NCBI GenBank assembly: GCA_030549205.1 | Contig: JAUKTV010000005.1 | Coordinates: forward strand, 310,001-374,000 | Source: Apiosordaria backusii | Lineage: Eukaryota; Ascomycota; Sordariomycetes; Sordariales; Lasiosphaeriaceae | DNA: 64,000 bases | Direction: 5' to 3' | Shown here: one piece after another, positions 11,810 through 23,720 of the stretch | How the letters are laid out: each line of letters opens with the position of its first letter | Position numbering within the stretch: the first letter of the stretch is position 1 | Position numbers and translations under genes: made by a program | The notes under the pieces: model-generated | Told to the model about the DNA's origin: nothing | What the model saw: only the letters and a program-made list of their open reading frames with translations | Databases searched by the model: none

Positions 11810-13008
11810 GCTTTGCTTGGGCCTTTTCTTTCCCTTCCGCCTTTTTGCCTTCTTCTTGTTCTCTGTTCTGTTCTCTTCTCTTCTCTGTTTCCCTCTCTGT
11901 CTCTCCCTATCTGGGTCGGCTCGCCGGTTTCCTTGGTTGTAGTGTTTGTCGGTTTGGTTGTTTGTATCTCGTATCTCGTGTCACTGATGACTGGGCTCTT
12001 GGTTGTTTGAAGTTCAAATCGATATGACGCCCGGAGATGTCTTTGCGGTTACTGATAGCGCGCGTGGGTGTGCGTGAGTAATGCGTTCAATGTGTGGGCA
12101 GACAGGCGTGGTACAGGCAGTCAAGGCAACTGGACAGATCGAAATAAAAACAGGCAGGTGATGGAGACAGGTAGGAGGCAGGCACGGGATTCTTAAAGAG
12201 GTCGGGATCGGATACAAGATCGGTCAGTCTAGGTTCTAGGGATCGGGTTCGCCTTTCGGGGCGGTCGGGAGTGTCGGGATCGGGCTGCTTCGGGACCGGC
12301 AATGGCAGTGGTGAATAGATGATAGAACAAGACAAGTAACAAACACAAGAGAGGGGAGAGCAAGGTTAAGTGCAAAGTATCACGGGATGAACCTCAAGTC
12401 TAGATGGATTGGATGGAAGGCAAGCAAAACGGGTTGACAAGTTAACAAGTGGATGGCCAGCAGTGATAAGACCAGGCGCGGGCACAGGGCAGAAGATAAA
12501 GAGGAGCGACGGGAGGTCCATTCAGTGACTGCCGCATTCCATGGGGGGACACCGCCAACGACGTCACGTTAGCCCAGCACCAGCGGGGCAGTCTGAGGTG
12601 CTTGGGTGTTGTCAAATGCGGGGTTGACCACCCCATGTCGCAGCTGGGGGCTAACTATTTTCAGCAAGCTAGCTGAGTGCCGTGAGACCCCTTGACTGGT
12701 AGTGACAATAACACATCATGGTGTAGACACACACAAGAATGAATGCAACCATGGAATTCATTTCAGAAGATCAAATATTTACAATATAGATGTTGTGATA
12801 TCCAAAATATTCTTGGTATCTATCTTCTCATCATCATCTGGCCTTTTTCAACCTGCCAAATCGCTTGCTATACCTCAGGTAAATAGCCAAATCAATCAAC
12901 CCAACTCCAACAAAGTGAAGAATAAATATGTACAAAGGAATCAGAATAAATATGCAATGCTTCTCATCCTCTCTCATCTCTATACCCCTTTCATCTCTTC
13001 TCATGTGG
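11810..13008. other. Intergenic: Yippee promoter and ferric reductase 3' side
   Basis: This is 1.2 kb between two minus-strand genes. It holds CT-rich sequence at 11820-11920 and G/A-rich sequence beyond it, consistent with the 5' UTR and promoter of the Yippee gene, then the 3' UTR of the reductase. No further gene is supported. Confidence 0.45.
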
Positions 13009-14859
13009 CTACCACGAAAAGGCCTCCTCCACAAAGTCCACGGCTCCGTTATACTGCTTATTCCTCACTGCTCTCCTCACCTCGTCGCTCAGCGCACCAG
13101 GCCCGCACACGCTCACAGCCATTGTGCCCACTTGGTTCTCCATCTCCATCCCCAGGAGAGTGTCGATATTTGGCCTGCCGGGGAACATCTGCACTGTCGC
13201 GCTAGGGCTGTGAATCTCCTTTGTCGAGCGCGGTCTGCTAACAAACAGCATGATCCTAAGAACTTCGCGGCGCTTCTCCATGGCGAGGATCTCGGTCATC
13301 CAGGGGCGAATCCACTCGAGGTGTTCAGGAGTCTGGATCACCCACACCATGATCACCTTGCGAGTGGCAACGGTACCGTTGCTGTAACCAGCGACAAGAT
13401 CACGAACGTGAGGGACAGCTTGGGTTACACCAACACCACCGGCAAAAAGCATGACGGTTCCGTAAGAATGGAGGCGCTGAGAGCCACGATAGGGACCCTC
13501 AACAAGGCAGCGGGTGACGAGCTTTCCGTCTGGGTTGGCAGCAGCGCGGCTGTAGAGAGCACCGGTGAAGCCTGTGCGGCCACGGATGATGAAAGAGACA
13601 GATGTCTTCTTCTGATACAAGACATCGTGGCGGTCCATGGGGAGGCCCTTCTCACCGTCGAGCTGCTCAGCTTCGTCGCTCCACGCTACAGTGAAAGGGT
13701 GGGACTGCCAGAACCCAATGGACGGCATATAGAGGTAGGCGTGCTGGCCGGGGCGGAAGTCCCAGGGGCGGGCCATGGTGACTGTAACGCGGCAAGCACC
13801 GCCGGGGAGAGCCTCGACGAGAGTCTTGGTACCACCGGCTCCGATGTTGCGGTATCCAACGCGGAGGAAGCGGGCGGCGCGGTCAAAGATCCACAGGGCG
13901 CATACAGCATAGAGATACTTGAGCTGCGGGAGCTTCTTGAGGTCAAGGTGGAACCAGAGGCCAAGAACAGCCAAGATTGCGAGGGCGATATGAGCAATCT
14001 TGAAGGTCTCATAGTAGGCATGCCTGAAGATGCTGGATGCCTGGATGCAAAGGGCAATCATTGCACTGGTTGACTACACAGTAAGTTAGTAACTTTTCTG
14101 GGCAACGCCAAAGGCAGGACAACTCACGATAAATCCCCACATCAAGAACTTGACGGTGATGGCAGTGTTGAAAGCAGCGCTCCACCCGTTTTTGGAAGCA
14201 TTACTAACCAACCAAGCCACCGTGTGGGCAACAGCCTCCAACATGACGATACGCCCGAACCATCGGTGAAGAAGATTGAACGTGTCGAAGGAGATGCCGA
14301 GGAGATTGATCAGAGGGTTGTTGCGGCCAGCCATGAGGAACAGAGGGATCATGTTGACAACGGCGAGATATCCGGTCCTGTTCCTAACGAGTGCCGCAAC
14401 CTGGCCAAGAGGGCCGGAGAAGTCGATGGTCATGACGCAGAAGGCAACATTGGTGCCGAGGTACGCCAGGAGGAAAAGAAGCTGAAGACGTGATGGGAGG
14501 GTTCCGACATTGAGGGCGGAGCTGATCTGGAACTCGCGGTTGTGTCTCTTGCTGAAAATGGGCGCGTAGAGGATATTCTTCTGAAACCATGAGTAGTTGT
14601 GGGATGGCCTGGCGAAGTATCGTTGTTGGTCGTTATGAAGACATGTCACTGTCCTGATGTATCTGACCAGGACTGTGGTGAACCTCCATACGAACAAGGC
14701 GGCCGATACCGCTCCCAAGACAATCAACAAGTAGTGCGAGAGCATCTTGTTGACAACATCATGATCCACGCTGCTGGTAGCTCCTCCTGCTGCTCCTCCG
14801 TGACTGCCTCCACCCGCCTGCGCGCCAGCTGTGGCGTTTCCCGGAGCCGGAGCCGACAT
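13009..14859 (-). CDS. Ferric-reductase-type transmembrane flavocytochrome b
   Basis: There are two exons, 14859-14128 and 14073-13009, giving 598 aa. The 54-nt intron has GTGAGT, branch point CTAAC and TAG. The protein moves electrons from cytosolic NADPH through FAD and two hemes across the plasma membrane to ferric (or cupric) chelates. The heme ligands are visible as two H-x13-H pairs, H198/H212 and H272/H286, in the ferric reductase transmembrane domain. The FAD site is HPFT (369-372), and the nucleotide site follows as FAGGVGVTQAVPHV and SVCGPGA. The N terminus is Gly/Ala-rich with N-glycosylation potential and no clear cleavable signal. The ATG at 14859 has a CACCATGT context; the frame continues upstream only through non-ATG codons. 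A superoxide-producing NOX is less likely because the overall pattern is FRE-like. Confidence 0.9.
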
Positions 14860-16814
14860 GGTGAATCCTCCAAAGTCCTGTCGTTTTGTTTCGAGGTTCC
14901 TGTCTCCAACAAGAACTGAATTGTATTCCACACTATCCTAGTAGGTGGTGTTTCGGTAAGCTGAATTGTAACCTGTATCAAAGGTTCATATGAGGTCGTT
15001 GAATGCTGTCGAAGCTGTACGGCCACCAATCGTTTTGCTGAGAAGAAAAGAACGAATGCTGTGGTATCCAGATTTCCTGTCCGAGTCCTGCTGGAGGTAG
15101 TGAATACCTATTGTTTGGTGAATTGAGGTTGGTGTTGCAATGTTGCGTGGGGTGGTGATCGTGTGGCCGGTCGATTTGGGATGATCAAGGAACGTAAAGC
15201 TGCGTGACTGGAATTGTTGATGCTTGCTACCTTTCCATGCCCGATATCTCTCTTTCTCTGCCAAATGCCAACCAAATGTGGGCAAAAAAAGAATGAAATT
15301 GTATGTGAACCACACAATGTGTACCTCAGGGTTGCAATGATAGAAAAGAAGGGCCGTGAAAGGTTCCCAGCGGCCTGATTGGAAGTCAGAAATGCACGTC
15401 ACTCGCCCAGTCGAGGGAGAGTGTTGGTGCAGGTGGAGGGGGTGAAAAGAATGAAATGCAAAAAAGAATGCAGCCGTGGTGCAAGGGGAAGGAGAGAAGT
15501 CGTCCAAGACGATGCCCAGGTGGCAGATCTACCAGCCAAGAAACCCGGGGACTGGGAGACAGATGAAGGGAGGCAGACGATGAAAATTCACGGGGACATG
15601 GGGGGGTGCGGGAAGTCTGCCAGGGGCAGCGACCCCTCCTATTTCCTGATCGGGAATCTTGCACCGATCTGTACTTACGCGTCCCGCCTTTGATACAAAA
15701 CGGTATTTTCACGGCTAAACTTGCAAGCTGCAGCGAAACAGCACGCTACTGATGTGAAATTCAATACCATATCTTACCATCTGATCCTGTCTCACCACCC
15801 AGCCTCAGAGCTCTCAGATCAGTCAACCCACCCCCCTCCGAGTCGGCCAAACCCCTTTTCAACCTCCCGCCATCGCCTCGACGAAAATCGACACCCGACA
15901 TGTGTCTTGCTCCCAGACCAGGCATGGCCGCTTGCATTTGGGCTGCCATTTGTTGAAGTAGCTGTCCACCCTGCAGCTGCATCCAGCTCGCCCTGCTTTT
16001 GTTGCCAAAGCTCCTTTGGATGAACGGACAGTTCCATTGAGCCCCAGCGAACCACGCAACTGGGCATGCTTCGTAATGGTGGTCCGTTCTCTCATGCATT
16101 GGCCACCAGGCCTCCTCTTCTTCCCACAGCGTGTGTGGTGCGGCGGTACGAGTGCAAACATCATCCCGTCCCCTCCCCTCCCCTGCAAGGGCCGGACAGG
16201 ATGCCAAGACAACCCACGAACAGAGCTTCGATTGGGCAAAGGTGAAACGCCACCAGGAAGGTCCCTGTCCTGATCCAAGTTTTCTCAGCACATCACTTCT
16301 TTCCACCACCAAGGAAGTTCCTCGGCCAGAACCCAACATCCCAGAAAAGGCCAGACTCCGTTCCGCCACTCACGCTCCGGCGCTCCCGGAAAACATTGAC
16401 GGGGAAATCCAAAAGAGAAATACCGGCGGCTACTTACTTTTTTCACTCCTCGGAAGCCATGCCGCCTCACTGCCTGTTGCCGAGTCTAGACTCTCGCTCT
16501 CCAACCAGAAAGCAGGTATGACAGACAGAGAACCAGGCCTATGAAAAACTATTCGTGGGTTGCACTGTAGACTAGCACCAAACATCCCATCTTTGCTAAA
16601 TTCAGGGGACGGTGGTACAGCAGGACAAAAAAAGACAATATCAGGGATAGGTACGGATAGCAGGTGAGACCAACCCTACTACGGTGGCACAGAGGTACAA
16701 AAGTGCTAAATACACATTGCACCAAAGGCAAGTGCTCTACTAGGTAGGGGGGTGGCTCCTTCTATACCTTAGGCATGAGTCATCCCTACAGCTGCCTGGC
16801 CTAAGCACAGGGCC
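14860..16814. other. Upstream region of the ferric reductase gene
   Basis: This is about 2 kb of normal-GC DNA between the reductase start and the AT-rich block. I see CT-rich promoter-like segments (15390-15700, 16300-16500) but no recognisable gene. The end near 16740-16815 grades into the AT-rich repeat region. Confidence 0.4.
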
Positions 16815-17509
16815 CTATACCTATATATTGAATATTTTTTAAATTCCAGCTATACTTCTAAAACTCTCCTACTCTTACTACCATCTACCTGCCCTACTTA
16901 CTATTACTAAGGTAAGCCTTATAAATAGCTTTATACTGTCTTTTTCTATCGTTACATTCAATTACGGTTAATTTAGCATTACTTTTCGACTTCTATATAC
17001 TTAATTTCCTAACAGACCTATTTATATATAGTATTTTTTATTATATCAGTAAATAGCTAATTAAGGTAACTGAATTGTATTAAGTTATATTAAATCCTCC
17101 TTTACAGTTAGCTTAATACTAACTACTACTTACCTACCTACTTACTTACTTTAAATTATATATTAACTATAAGTATAGCTAATATATTAAGAAATAGCCT
17201 TTTTAGCTATTTCTAACTATAGTATTTAAAAAATCGACTTTTCTTTCTTTATTTTACAATCTATCTTTATACTTAATACTAACCGTTCTTCTATATATAG
17301 GCTTTTTTAATATATACTTATAATTCTATAAATACTATTACTATAACTACCTTTAATACTAGTTTAGCTAATCTTGCTAAATCCAACGATATTATACTTT
17401 AAAATATTAACGTTACTACCGACCTTATTACCGTTAATAACTATAAAAATATAGAAGTTAATATCCTATAAAATAAAGATATTTAAAATACTAATATAGA
17501 TAATACCGG

Positions 17510-17655
17510 TAATAAGTATAATACTGGTAATAAGTAAAACGCTAATAATAAGCAAAATACTGGCAATAATACTGGTAATAAAGACTATATCGGTAATAAA
17601 GACTATATTAGTAATAAAGACTATACTAGTAATAAAGATTATACCGGTAATAAAG
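17510..17655 (+). repeat. Degenerate 18-bp tandem repeat (6-residue units)
   Basis: Units such as GGTAATAAAGACTATATC repeat every 18 bases from 17574, and a looser version starts earlier. In one plus-strand frame this reads as a hexapeptide repeat of the type (G/S)NKDY(T/I). It looks like a repetitive protein-coding segment seen through RIP. Confidence 0.7.
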
Positions 17656-18829
17656 ACATTACTATTGCTTAATTTAACCTTAACTAATTTAATAAACATA
17701 GTATTTAAAAGATTATAAATACCTACTATCCTAATACCGGCTATACCAGTCGTTATTATTACTATAATAGTAATAAAGGTAATAATCTTATTTCTATATT
17801 TAATCGTTTTTATTATTAATAAAACCTTAAATAATAAAGCCCTTTCTATTAAGTATATTTATATCAGTAAAGATAAAAAGTCCTATATCTATAATAAAGC
17901 AATTATTAATAAGGAGTATTACTTAGCCAGTACGTTTAATATTAAACTTAGCTATTACAATTATATTAAAGAAGCTGTCTTTATAAATAATGCCTTAAGT
18001 TCCTTTATTATTAATAAATATAATTAAACTTTTAAAGGTAATAAATTACCTATAGTTCCTTTAAATATTTAAAATCCTATAAATAATCCCTTATCCTTTC
18101 TATATATTAATATATACTTATATATAGCCTATATTTTCAATTGTATATACTATAACGCTATTCCAAAGATAGTATATAGGCTATTTTAAAAGATTGTAAA
18201 AAGCAATAAGGTATATTTAATTTTAAAGTCAGTTTTAATTATATAGTATTAACTAATAATAGTCTATTTACAAAGTACACTATATTCTAAAGTCTTTTAT
18301 AAACATTAAGTTTTAGTATTTTTAATAATACTATAGTATATACTATACTTAGTTTCTATAATACAATTACTAACGTATTATAATTGTAACTATATATATT
18401 TTTAGTACTTATATTAATATTAAAGACTGTAATTACTACCGGAGTATCGGTAAAAATAGACATTATAACGCTAATATTTAGAAGGCATTTATAGAATGTA
18501 TTTAAATTAAAGGCCTTTTTATTAATACTTATTTAAATTATATTTATACCTCTAATATAAAGGACTGTTCCTTCTATAGTAAGTTCTATATAGGATATAT
18601 ATATTACTGTTATTACTAACGTTTACATTTATATAAATATAGATAAGAACCTTAATATTTCTTTAAAGAAGTTTTAGGTTATTATACTTTTATTAAATAA
18701 TATTAATAATAATAGCAATAGTAATAACATTAAGGACAATACCCTTACCTTTATTAAAATAAAGAAGAAGGCTATTGTTAGTACCTATTATATTACAGTC
18801 CTTACCTTCCTATTTAACTATATCGCTAA

Positions 18830-19090
18830 CTATATTTATTATACTAATACTTTTTATACTAATATTACTATAGCCAGTCCCTCTTATACTAACATTAATA
18901 TAGCTAGTCCTAACTATATAAGCAATACCGTTAGTCCTATCTATATTAATAATATTGCTAGTTATACCTATATTGATAATACCGTTAGTTATACTTATAT
19001 TGGCAATACCGCTAGTCCCTTTTATACTAATAACACTATAATTAGTCCTTCCTATATTAGCAATATTAGTATAGGCTTTTCTAAGTATAT
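18830..19090 (+). repeat. Degenerate 27-30-bp tandem repeat coding for Ser-Pro-x-Tyr-like units
   Basis: Roughly nine units of the form TATATTGGCAATACCGCTAG follow each other. In frame they give repeats like SPxYxxNTAS. This is again inside RIP-degraded sequence, so it is probably a repetitive region of a dead element protein. Confidence 0.6.
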
Positions 19091-19976
19091 TTATACTAAT
19101 GGTAATATTAATAAAGGTACTTTAATAAGCAGTACTAATGCTATTAAAGGTAGCGGTTATACTAACTACTATCTATATAGTACTATAGTTAGTATTTATA
19201 TATAGCTTATAAAGCTTTATTATATTGTAAATAAAGTTTAGGCTATACTTAATAACTTCTTTATTAAAGTCCTTATAGTTAGTACCTTAAGTACTAATAA
19301 CTAATTGTAATATAACCTTTTTTCTCTTTTATTATTGGCATTATAGTAGTAATAGTTAAAGAGATACTTATAGAAAAGGAGTTTAGGTTTTTAAGTTAAG
19401 AAAGGTCTTTCTAAATATATCTATACTTAATTATCGGTACTTTTATATTAAAAATAGTTTAATTTTAATACCAGCCCTATTAAGAGGCTTTTAAAAAAAC
19501 GTTAACTTTTACTTTTGTTCTTATATAATATAATAGTAACCTATATATTATTAAACCTTATATTCGGAAATAAACTACATTACCCTTCTTTAAAGTTTTC
19601 AAGTCCTAATAGCTAATATACTATTCTTATTACTTCCTTTTCTTCTTACTAATTTTTCAATAAAGTTTAATAGTAAATATTATTTCTTTATAATATACCT
19701 TACTATTTAAAGATATACTAATATAAGGATATTATCTCTAACTTATATATATAAAGGGCTAGTTTCGATAATATCCTTTAGTATATATAAATTATATACT
19801 AAATTACTTACGGTATTTAAACTTTAAAGCAGGCTATTAAAAGGTAAGATCTTCCTTCTTAATATAACTTATATATTAAAGTAACAGTTAAACTAAAAAG
19901 CTATATTATAGAATGCTTTTATTTACTAGCACTTAATAATAAGGAGATTATATTAAAACTAAAGTTAACTAATAGG

Positions 19977-20224
19977 TGATATCTGAAAAGTGGGTCCATA
20001 GATAAGATAAGGTTGATAGATTAGATAAGGAGCTCTAATTGATTGTAGAGCTCTACCTTTGTCAGCTTGTAAGCTTAGGCCAGGGGGCTTTCACTTGCCT
20101 TGCTTGCCCTACCTTTAGTGTAGGTCCTATACCTGCTTAAGTAGGAAGCTTGTAAGCTATAAAGGTCTTCTAAATTTATTACCTTTTATTATACTTTTCA
20201 GTATTACCTTAACGTTAAGTATTA
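19977..20224 (+). repeat. 5' LTR of the RIPped element
   Basis: It starts TGATATCTGAAAAG, ends AACGTTAAGTATTA, and is preceded by ATAGG. It is clearly less RIPped than its partner at 35796, especially between 19980 and 20150, and differs from it mainly by transitions. Confidence 0.88.
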
Positions 20225-20799
20225 AATGGTAACTGCAATTGTAGTATCGTTTACCTTACTATTATAAATAACTTTAGTCGCTATATTATAGTTTATTTAT
20301 CCAGTAATCAAGAAATTGCCATACCTTTCGATTTACCGACCTTAAAATCTATCGCTATTACCTAAGGTCGCTATACCTATTAATTTAAGTAATAATTTTA
20401 TAAAAGTATTAAGAATATAAAAAGGTCGATATACCTTAAATAATTATAATAACCTTAGCTTTACTATTGTACCTATTCTATAAGTACGTTTATAAGCTTA
20501 TAGATATTTGCAATTTTCCTTTTATTAGTAATTATCGGTAATTATAAAGTCCTTTTTCCTTTATCCTATTATATAGTAATCTTCAATAACTATATAGGTT
20601 CTTAATTTTCGGTAATTATCAATAGCTATTAACTTCTTCCTTACCTATAGCCCTATTGCTATTTTCCCTTTTTAAATTTGAAAATAGCTTCTAATAATCT
20701 TTAATAGTTAGAAGCGACTTCTTACTATAAAAGAAGTAAATCTTATATCTTTAAATAATCTTTAATAGCCAAATAAATAAGAGATCTCTAATCTATTAG

Positions 20800-23189
20800 T
20801 TTTTACTAGTTTTATATTGTTAAGGTTTCCTTTTATTTTACTATATTATATTTATTTAATAATTTACAAAGATATAGCTATATTAGGCTTATTTAACTTT
20901 AAACTATTTAAGTTATTAACCTTACTTTCCTAGCTTATACTTTTACTGAATATAATAGCCGGTTAATCGATTAGCCCTTAAAAAATACTTAACCTTATTT
21001 AATAAAAATAGAGCGATAAATATAAGCGAATTTTACAAAGCTTTTATTAAAATAAAGGCAAAGCCCCTTTTAATATTATAAGCAAATTATTTAATTTAAC
21101 TAACCTTTACTATTAATGTAACTTAATAACTATAGGTCGCGATTTTCTTAAAAAAGAAATTGCTGATAAAAGCTGTATTAAGGAGTAAGACTAATTTAAT
21201 AATAATAGAATTAAAGATAGTTATATATACTAGGTTCTATTAGACTTTAATATAATGCTTAAGCCGCTAAATTAATTTGGTAAAAATGTCGAGACTATTA
21301 AATTCCTCGATAAGAAGATTAATTATTATATTAACGATCTTTCCAATAAGACTGTTAATTAAGCTACTTAATTAGCAGATTTAAATAACAAACTTGAATT
21401 TACTATTAGTCAATACTTTAATAGTTAGCTTAAGTTTATAGTAACTTCTAAAGCTATAATAGTTTAAATATTTAAAATATAAAAGGAGTTTAAAAGAAAT
21501 ATCTTAAATACTTAAAAGATAATAACCGATTACAATACTGCTGTTTATTCTTATATATTTAGAATTAAGAATTATACTATAGTTAAGCTTTAAGATAATA
21601 TCGATAGAATATATAAATACTTTAATAAGATTATTAATAAATTAAACTCTGAAGTTATATAGCTTAACCTTAAAGCAAACTTCTATATTAAAGAATATAC
21701 TATTATAAACTTTAAAATAGCTAATTATAAATATATATTTGATTATTTAAAGAATATTTAATAGTAATAGATAGCTTTAAAGATTAATATTAATAACCTT
21801 TAAAACTAAATAAATAAAATTAAAGTTGCCAATATAAAGTAGATTAATACCGCTATTTAAGCTACTAATTTAACTACTATTATATTAATAGAGAATACTA
21901 TATATATAGACGATTTTAATAAGAAATACACCTACTAGGCTATAAAGTAAGATAAGATAATAAAGGGATTAAAGAATATATATAAAGATATTACTAACTT
22001 ATAGAAAAAAAGAGTTAACTTTATAAAGTTCGATTTAACTCTATATAGTAGAAACCAGCTATATTGTACTGTTAAATCCAGCTTAAGTTAAGAATCCAAT
22101 TATCTACTAACTAATAGTAGTAAACTACCTATTCCTTACAGAAGTATATTAAATACTTCTAATAACCTTAATAGTAGTAATAATAGGTTAGGCGATAAAA
22201 ACGATACCTATTATCCTCTAAAAGATCCTTTTAACCCTTTAAAATAAAGTAGAGACTTAAATAATTGTAACTACTATTACTATAGTATAGAAACCGCCAA
22301 TTCTATAACTACCAATTTCCTTAACGGTATTAAAATTAAAAAAGAAGATATAGGCCTATTTTAGCTTAGTTATAAAGACCCTAATAATATAGGTATAATA
22401 TTAAAAAGTAAGACGGTTATTTTTACAGATGTCTTTTATTTTATTAACTATATTTATTTCTTTTTAAAGAAAGAGGAGACTTACGAATCTACTAAACGGT
22501 AAATTGCTTCTTTCTTTTAGTCAATCCTAATAAGTATAATTGTACTTTAGTAAAATAATAAAATATCTAGCGTTTTATATAAGAATATATATTAAAAAAG
22601 ACTGTAAGCTATATTAATAATATTAAAAATACAATTTACGCTTAATCTAACTACCGCTATTAAGTTATTTTATACTAAATCTTTTACCCTTAAAGACATT
22701 ACTTATAATAAATAGGCTTTACCTTAATTTATTTAAAAAATATTATATTATATTTAGGCTATCAGTACTATTTTTAATAATAATACTAACTGATTTAAAG
22801 TTATAATATAGATCTAGTCTTCAATTAATATCTAGATTAAACAGTACCTACTTACTTTATTATATTATAAAGAATTAAACAATTATATATTTAAAGTTAA
22901 GAATGTAAGAGCGGTACTATTAGTAATAGTCTTTAACTGTTACCTTTATATTATTATAAAGAAGTACTTTAATAATACTTCTACTTAATAGCCTTATAAC
23001 GATATATAAGATTCCAATTAGTCTTTTTCTTTATATTCTTTTTAACGTTCTTTTTATAATAAAAATAAGTATCGGAGTTTACATAACAATAGAGACAGAA
23101 ACCTTTATAATAATAGAAAAAAAGGCTGCCTTTACAATTTTAATTAAAACTAAGCCTAAGACCGTAATCGAGCCTACAATTGTAACTGC
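20800..23189 (+). pseudogene. Relic of gag region of the RIPped element (first part)
   Basis: This is a plus-strand, AT-rich stretch with long Lys/Asn/Glu-rich frames interrupted by TAA/TAG, ahead of the pol relics. Cys-codon-containing sequence at the junction with the younger insertion (about 23150-23190, continuing after 30489) may be the former zinc knuckle. Assignment rests on position and composition more than on motifs. Confidence 0.45.
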
Positions 23190-23194
23190 AATTA

Positions 23195-23608
23195 TGTGAC
23201 GAACCCCTGTACAGAACCTCTGAAAGGGATACTCGGTTGAAGGTAACTTCTGACAATTGGTTCGGTGCAGCTAAACAGTGCACAACAAGATGTCTCAATG
23301 TAAACACAAGATACCGTGAATACAAGCTGTGATTGCATACTGCGGAACTATCTACAAGCTATCTAGTTCCTCCGTATATATAGGCCATGAATCCCTAAGT
23401 ACCTCCGTACCTGGATCTATCCTTCAACACGTAGATCCCTTGGATCTATGTTCCAAATCCTAGATCCCCTGTATCTACGTTCTTAATCCTAGATCGATGT
23501 TCCGAATCCTAGATCCCCTGGATCTACGTTCTTAATCCTAGATCCTTATCGTGCTCCTTATCCGTCGCTTGGCCCGTGCCACCCTCGCGCCTCTCCACGC
23601 TTGTGACA
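23195..23608 (-). repeat. 3' LTR of the young Gypsy element (414 bp)
   Basis: It is identical to the copy at 30076-30489. It contains a TATATATA box at about 23374-23381 and an internal 29-bp tandem array (23432-23538) built on TAGATCCCCTGGATCTACG. On the plus strand it lies directly upstream of the antisense ORF, so it could drive transcription both ways. Confidence 0.95.
23432..23538. repeat. 29-bp tandem repeats inside the LTR
   Basis: Units start at 23432, 23461, 23490 (a shortened 20-bp unit) and 23510. All begin TAGATC and end AATCC. The second LTR carries the same array at 30313-30419. Such arrays in LTRs are often promoter or terminator modules, but that role is inferred. Confidence 0.9.
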
Positions 23609-23613
23609 CGATG

Positions 23614-23623
23614 CCCCTCCTCT
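23614..23623 (-). other. Polypurine tract for plus-strand priming
   Basis: On the element strand the sequence reads AGAGGAGGGG, five bases before the 3' LTR. This is the expected position for the primer of second-strand DNA synthesis in an LTR retrotransposon. Confidence 0.7.
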
Positions 23624-23720
23624 AGGCCGACGTCTCGGCGGCCCAGTTCGTTCGCATCTTCCTCCTTTCCCCAACCGGCCATTGGTAAGTCTCTTCTTCT
23701 CCTCTTTCAGCGCTTCCATC

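Larger units (their letters stand above)
16815..19971 (+). mobile_element. RIP-degraded transposable element relic, left part
   Basis: The sequence is extremely AT-rich, with abundant TpA and many TAA/TAG codons, as RIP produces. Plus-strand translation keeps degenerate protein-like stretches, including two tandem-repeat coding segments (17510-17655 and about 18830-19090). The reading frame at its right end runs through the target site of the next element and resumes after 36048, broken only by TAA codons that fit RIPped CAA. It therefore appears to be one half of an older element split by insertion. The family cannot be named. Confidence 0.6.

Noticed and set aside
12928..14073. Long plus-strand open frame opposite the ferric reductase
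   Set aside because: It is a mirror of the minus-strand coding exon; the minus strand has the domains, introns and start, and the plus frame shows no motif.
16131..16544. 137-aa ORF beside the AT-rich block
   Set aside because: No motif and mixed composition typical of chance frames; competing frames exist on both strands.
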